NCBI GenBank assembly: GCA_963924555.1
Contig: OZ004587.1
Span: 4,712,001 to 4,776,000, forward strand
DNA from: Crambe crambe
Taxonomy: Eukaryota > Porifera > Demospongiae > Poecilosclerida > Crambeidae
Direction: 5' to 3'
DNA length: 64,000 nt
How positions within the stretch are numbered: position 1 is the stretch's first letter; the number at the start of each line of letters is the position of its first letter. Made by a program: the position numbers and the translations under genes. The notes beneath the pieces were generated by a model that saw only the letters and a list, made by a program, of their open reading frames with translations, was not told the DNA's origin and did no database searches. This document shows, in pieces, positions 61,231 through 64,000 of this stretch.

Positions 61231-64000
61231 CTTTATCACTGGTTCCAAACTCAGTTCCATTGAGTCCAGAGAGGTTGACCTGAGCAAAGTAATCAGCACA
61301 GGGTCCCCCTGTGTCACAGTGGATCCATGCATACGCCCCTGGGGAGTCAAGGGAGTTCTGGAGCTTGAGAGCAGGACAACCAGTCAGAGCTGCATTCAGC
61401 TGATCGAAGCGACTGTACATGACATTGCGACCATATTCATGCAGTCCTAGCAAACCACTTGGACCTAAACCTTGACCTGCACACACGGATCAATTTGGGT
61501 TAATGGTGATTACTGTTTATTTTGCCAATCAAAAAAAAATAATGCCCACTAGAATATAAGAAATGCATGTAAGGTTAGTCAATGATTTGTAGTGCCACAA
61601 GAAATAAGTCAGTAGATAGCAAGGGTGTAGGTAAGGGGGGGGGGGGGGGGGGGGCTTGGGGGGCTAAAGCCCCCCAGAATTTTTGAATCGTATATCTTAT
61701 TATTTAGTATTATATATGATGAACTCATTTTGCAACTGTAAAGGAATGGTCAGTTTTGTTCTTGTGTACATGTAGTGCAGGGGCTGATCCAGAGTTTTTG
61801 GAAAGAGGGGGCCGTGTGCTTGCACCATGGCCCCTGGATCAGCTCCTGATTATGTATGGTTAACTTTGAAGTATCTCAATCAAGATGTTGGATTTCAGTG
61901 CATGAACATAAGCATCATTAATTATTTCAAAACCCAGAAACTGTAGTGGAGACTCTAGGGATGAAATGGGTCCCTCTCAAATGAGCAACACATTGTAACA
62001 ACCTGATGCATATCACTGGGTCTGATGTTCAACAGTCCTTTAGGGCCGTAGACAAGTTTTGCTAGCAAGTGTTCACCTGTGAGATTGTGTAAATTATTTG
62101 TGATCACACCACATCCCGTTCCAATGTATTTCATTAATTAATTAGTGGGTGGATGAATACCACATAACTTGCAGCAATTTCATACTCCATTACTCTAATT
62201 AGTGGGTGGATGAATACCACATAACTTGCAGCAATTTCATACTCCATTACTCTAATTAGTGGGTGGATGAATACCACATAACTTGCAGCAATTTCAATTT
62301 CACACTTCATTAATTGCAAGTTATGTGGTATTCATCCACCCACAATGAAGTTATAATTCTATAGCCTAGCTGATTTAAGAAAGCATGGCGAACCATGGGT
62401 GCACAATGTGATTTCTAAATTTTGGCACTATTTATTGTTCACCCCTTTTTAAAAGCTCATGATTATATAATAAAGTTGTATATAAACTCAGAGACTAGCA
62501 TTCTCAAGTGTCCTTACCTGAGATGCTTTGAATAACCTAATGGTGCTGCACATTCACACAGATGAAACCGATAGTTTATCCAAGTTCAGTTGCAAATTAA
62601 TTTGTTGGTAGTAGAGAAGGTAGACTAAGATCATTTTTGACAAATTTGATGCTCCATATTGCACCAGACTGAATCTGAGACACCCTAAAATCTAATTTTT
62701 TTTCTGGGCCAAGATGATGCACTTTGCACAGTATGTGGTCACAAGCCATACCACAATAAAATAGCTAGCTCCGGCCCTGTGCACATGGAAAATTTTTGGC
62801 TCATACTTCTGTTCTTGTCTAGCTACATGTAGTCTTTCTCTGGCTCAAAGTATGTCTTTAATTTACCTTTCATTTAAACCACAATAAATATATCTACAGC
62901 TACATTGAACCATGCAGTGAGTATACTGTGGCTAATGGTAATGGAAAAGGGGGGGCCCATGCAGGTCCCTTAGGCCCCTACCTGGATCAGTCCCTGGTAT
63001 GTACTGTTATATAGTAAATTAATAGTGATATAATCACCTCATATCACACAAGAAGCAATCTCAGAACACCTGAGATTCAAAATTTTCCCGGGGGAGCATG
63101 CCACTGGACCCCTCTAGATAATGCAGTGCTGCATTTCACACATAATATACATTCATGCATGCATATTTAGCCCCCCCCCCCCCCCCCCCCCCCCCCCAGT
63201 TGAAAAAACTTATCTACACCCTTGGATAGCTATGTATTTATGACCAGATAAGGCCAGTTTAGGTTATAGGTGGTAGCTATTCAAGTTTAGCTAACTCTTT
63301 GGACTTACTGAGAGTAGTCTCAAGACTGGAGAGTACTCTCAATTCAATGTCTGCTGATTGTGCTATGACAATGGATGAAGCCACATCTGACATGCTGTCT
63401 GCAAGGATTGGATCACGAACCAAACCCCATCCAAATCTGGTACCAGCCAGTCCATCATTTTTTGAACTGTTAATACCATACATCAGTAGCTATGTGATTG
63501 ATACACTCTAGCTAAACCTCTAAATACAGTAGCTACATCAATTAACATGTAAAAGATGATCAAATGCTATAGATACATGAGAGAGGAACTTCCCATGGAC
63601 CCACAGTATCCTTTGTTCAGATATTTAGCTACACTGCATAGCTAGCAAGCTATCTCTCACCTTGAGAATATCATGATGGATTTGTTCATTACTTGATCAA
63701 TGTTGGTGAACATGGGCCAGTAATACACCATGTCTGTTATGACATGGTCTGGATCCTTCACTAGTGGTTTCTTCTTTGAGCCATCTGGGTTGTTGGGGTA
63801 ACTGCAACCATGCATGGAATTCATGGAATGAATATTATCAGGGGTTTACCCTTCAGCTATTTTTAAGAAGGAAAGAATATAGTTAGCTTGCTATAGCTAC
63901 CTTGTCAATTTGCACCTCAATTGTTTTATACATAAAAACCTGTAGCTACCAATAATTATAGAGAACTAACGTTACAATCTCAATGGTCCAAGGAGAGTTA
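61231..64000 (-). CDS. Alliinase-type PLP aminotransferase, cut by the window end (unit 5)
   Basis: Near-identical copy of the unit-3 locus. Exons are 61231-61476, 63309-63466 (PLP-lysine exon), 63661-63801 (YPNNPDGSKKKP) and 63971 onward past the window edge. Reading frames and splice sites are the same as in unit 3, and the 1.6-kb transposon sits at the same intron site. Whether the 5' membrane exon exists cannot be seen. Confidence 0.65.
61620..63223. mobile_element. 1.6-kb TIR transposon in the aminotransferase intron (unit 5)
   Basis: Same element and same GATAG duplication (61615-61619 and 63224-63228) as 29804-31403. The poly-G and poly-C runs differ in length between the copies. It was inserted before the two units separated. 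Confidence 0.88.

Overview
The window is eukaryotic and AT-rich, with short GT-AG introns, abundant microsatellites and many small terminal-inverted-repeat (TIR) elements. The proteins point to an early-branching animal. The main content is a tandem array of NLR innate-immune receptors (Death domain + Ig + NACHT + LRR), each starting with a 2A-type ribosome-skipping peptide. I infer a demosponge, with Amphimedon queenslandica as the best guess; this rests on gene content and not on a database match. All convincing genes lie on the minus strand, so genes read from high to low coordinates.

The layout is a repeated block of about 14-17 kb. In transcriptional order it holds a FIH-1/HIF1AN-like JmjC hydroxylase locus (mostly decayed), an alliinase-type PLP aminotransferase locus (variably decayed), a solitary FIH-like first exon, the NLR gene, and a conserved 3' flank ending in a pyrimidine tract. 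Five NLR loci are visible: NLR1 at 626-1797 (5' exons only), NLR2 at 8209-13376, NLR3 at 22558-27274, NLR4 at 39782-45222 and NLR5 at 54208-59090. The four complete NLRs share five coding exons joined by phase-1 introns: (1) hydrophobic signal plus G-D-[IV]-E-T-N-P-G-P 2A motif, (2) Death domain, (3) Ig domain, (4) Pro/Ser-rich linker, (5) a single large exon with N-terminal region, NACHT and LRRs. With the splice sites I chose, the exon lengths add up to whole codons in all four genes (1296, 1289, 1267 and 1350 aa).

The most interesting biology is the 2A signal. Ribosome skipping should release a short hydrophobic peptide and a cytosolic DD-Ig-NACHT-LRR protein. Failure to skip should leave the signal attached and send the receptor into the secretory pathway. 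The Ig domain has the disulfide cysteines and N-glycosylation sequons expected of a lumenal or extracellular domain, so one gene may make both a cytosolic and an exported receptor. 2A signals doubling as signal sequences are known from sea-urchin NLRs; the coupling here with an Ig domain and a multi-gene array is the part I would check first.

The array is evolving quickly. NLR2 carries a very different Death domain between near-identical neighbouring exons. The 168-bp LRR module is present 2, 2, 1 and 3 times in NLR2-NLR5. NLR4 has a local helical duplication. A block of about 6.4 kb (25.78-32.2 kb) is almost identical to 57.59-64.0 kb and covers the 5' half of NLR3/NLR5 plus the aminotransferase locus, while the NACHT-LRR halves differ. 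Several transposable elements can be dated by empty sites in sister units: a 1.6-kb TIR element (29804-31403 and 61620-63223), a 174-bp MITE that breaks an aminotransferase exon (15901-16074), a 1.47-kb foldback element (32998-34465), a 363-bp MITE with a 9-bp target duplication (49274-49636) and a perfect 142-bp-arm hairpin (48764-49067).
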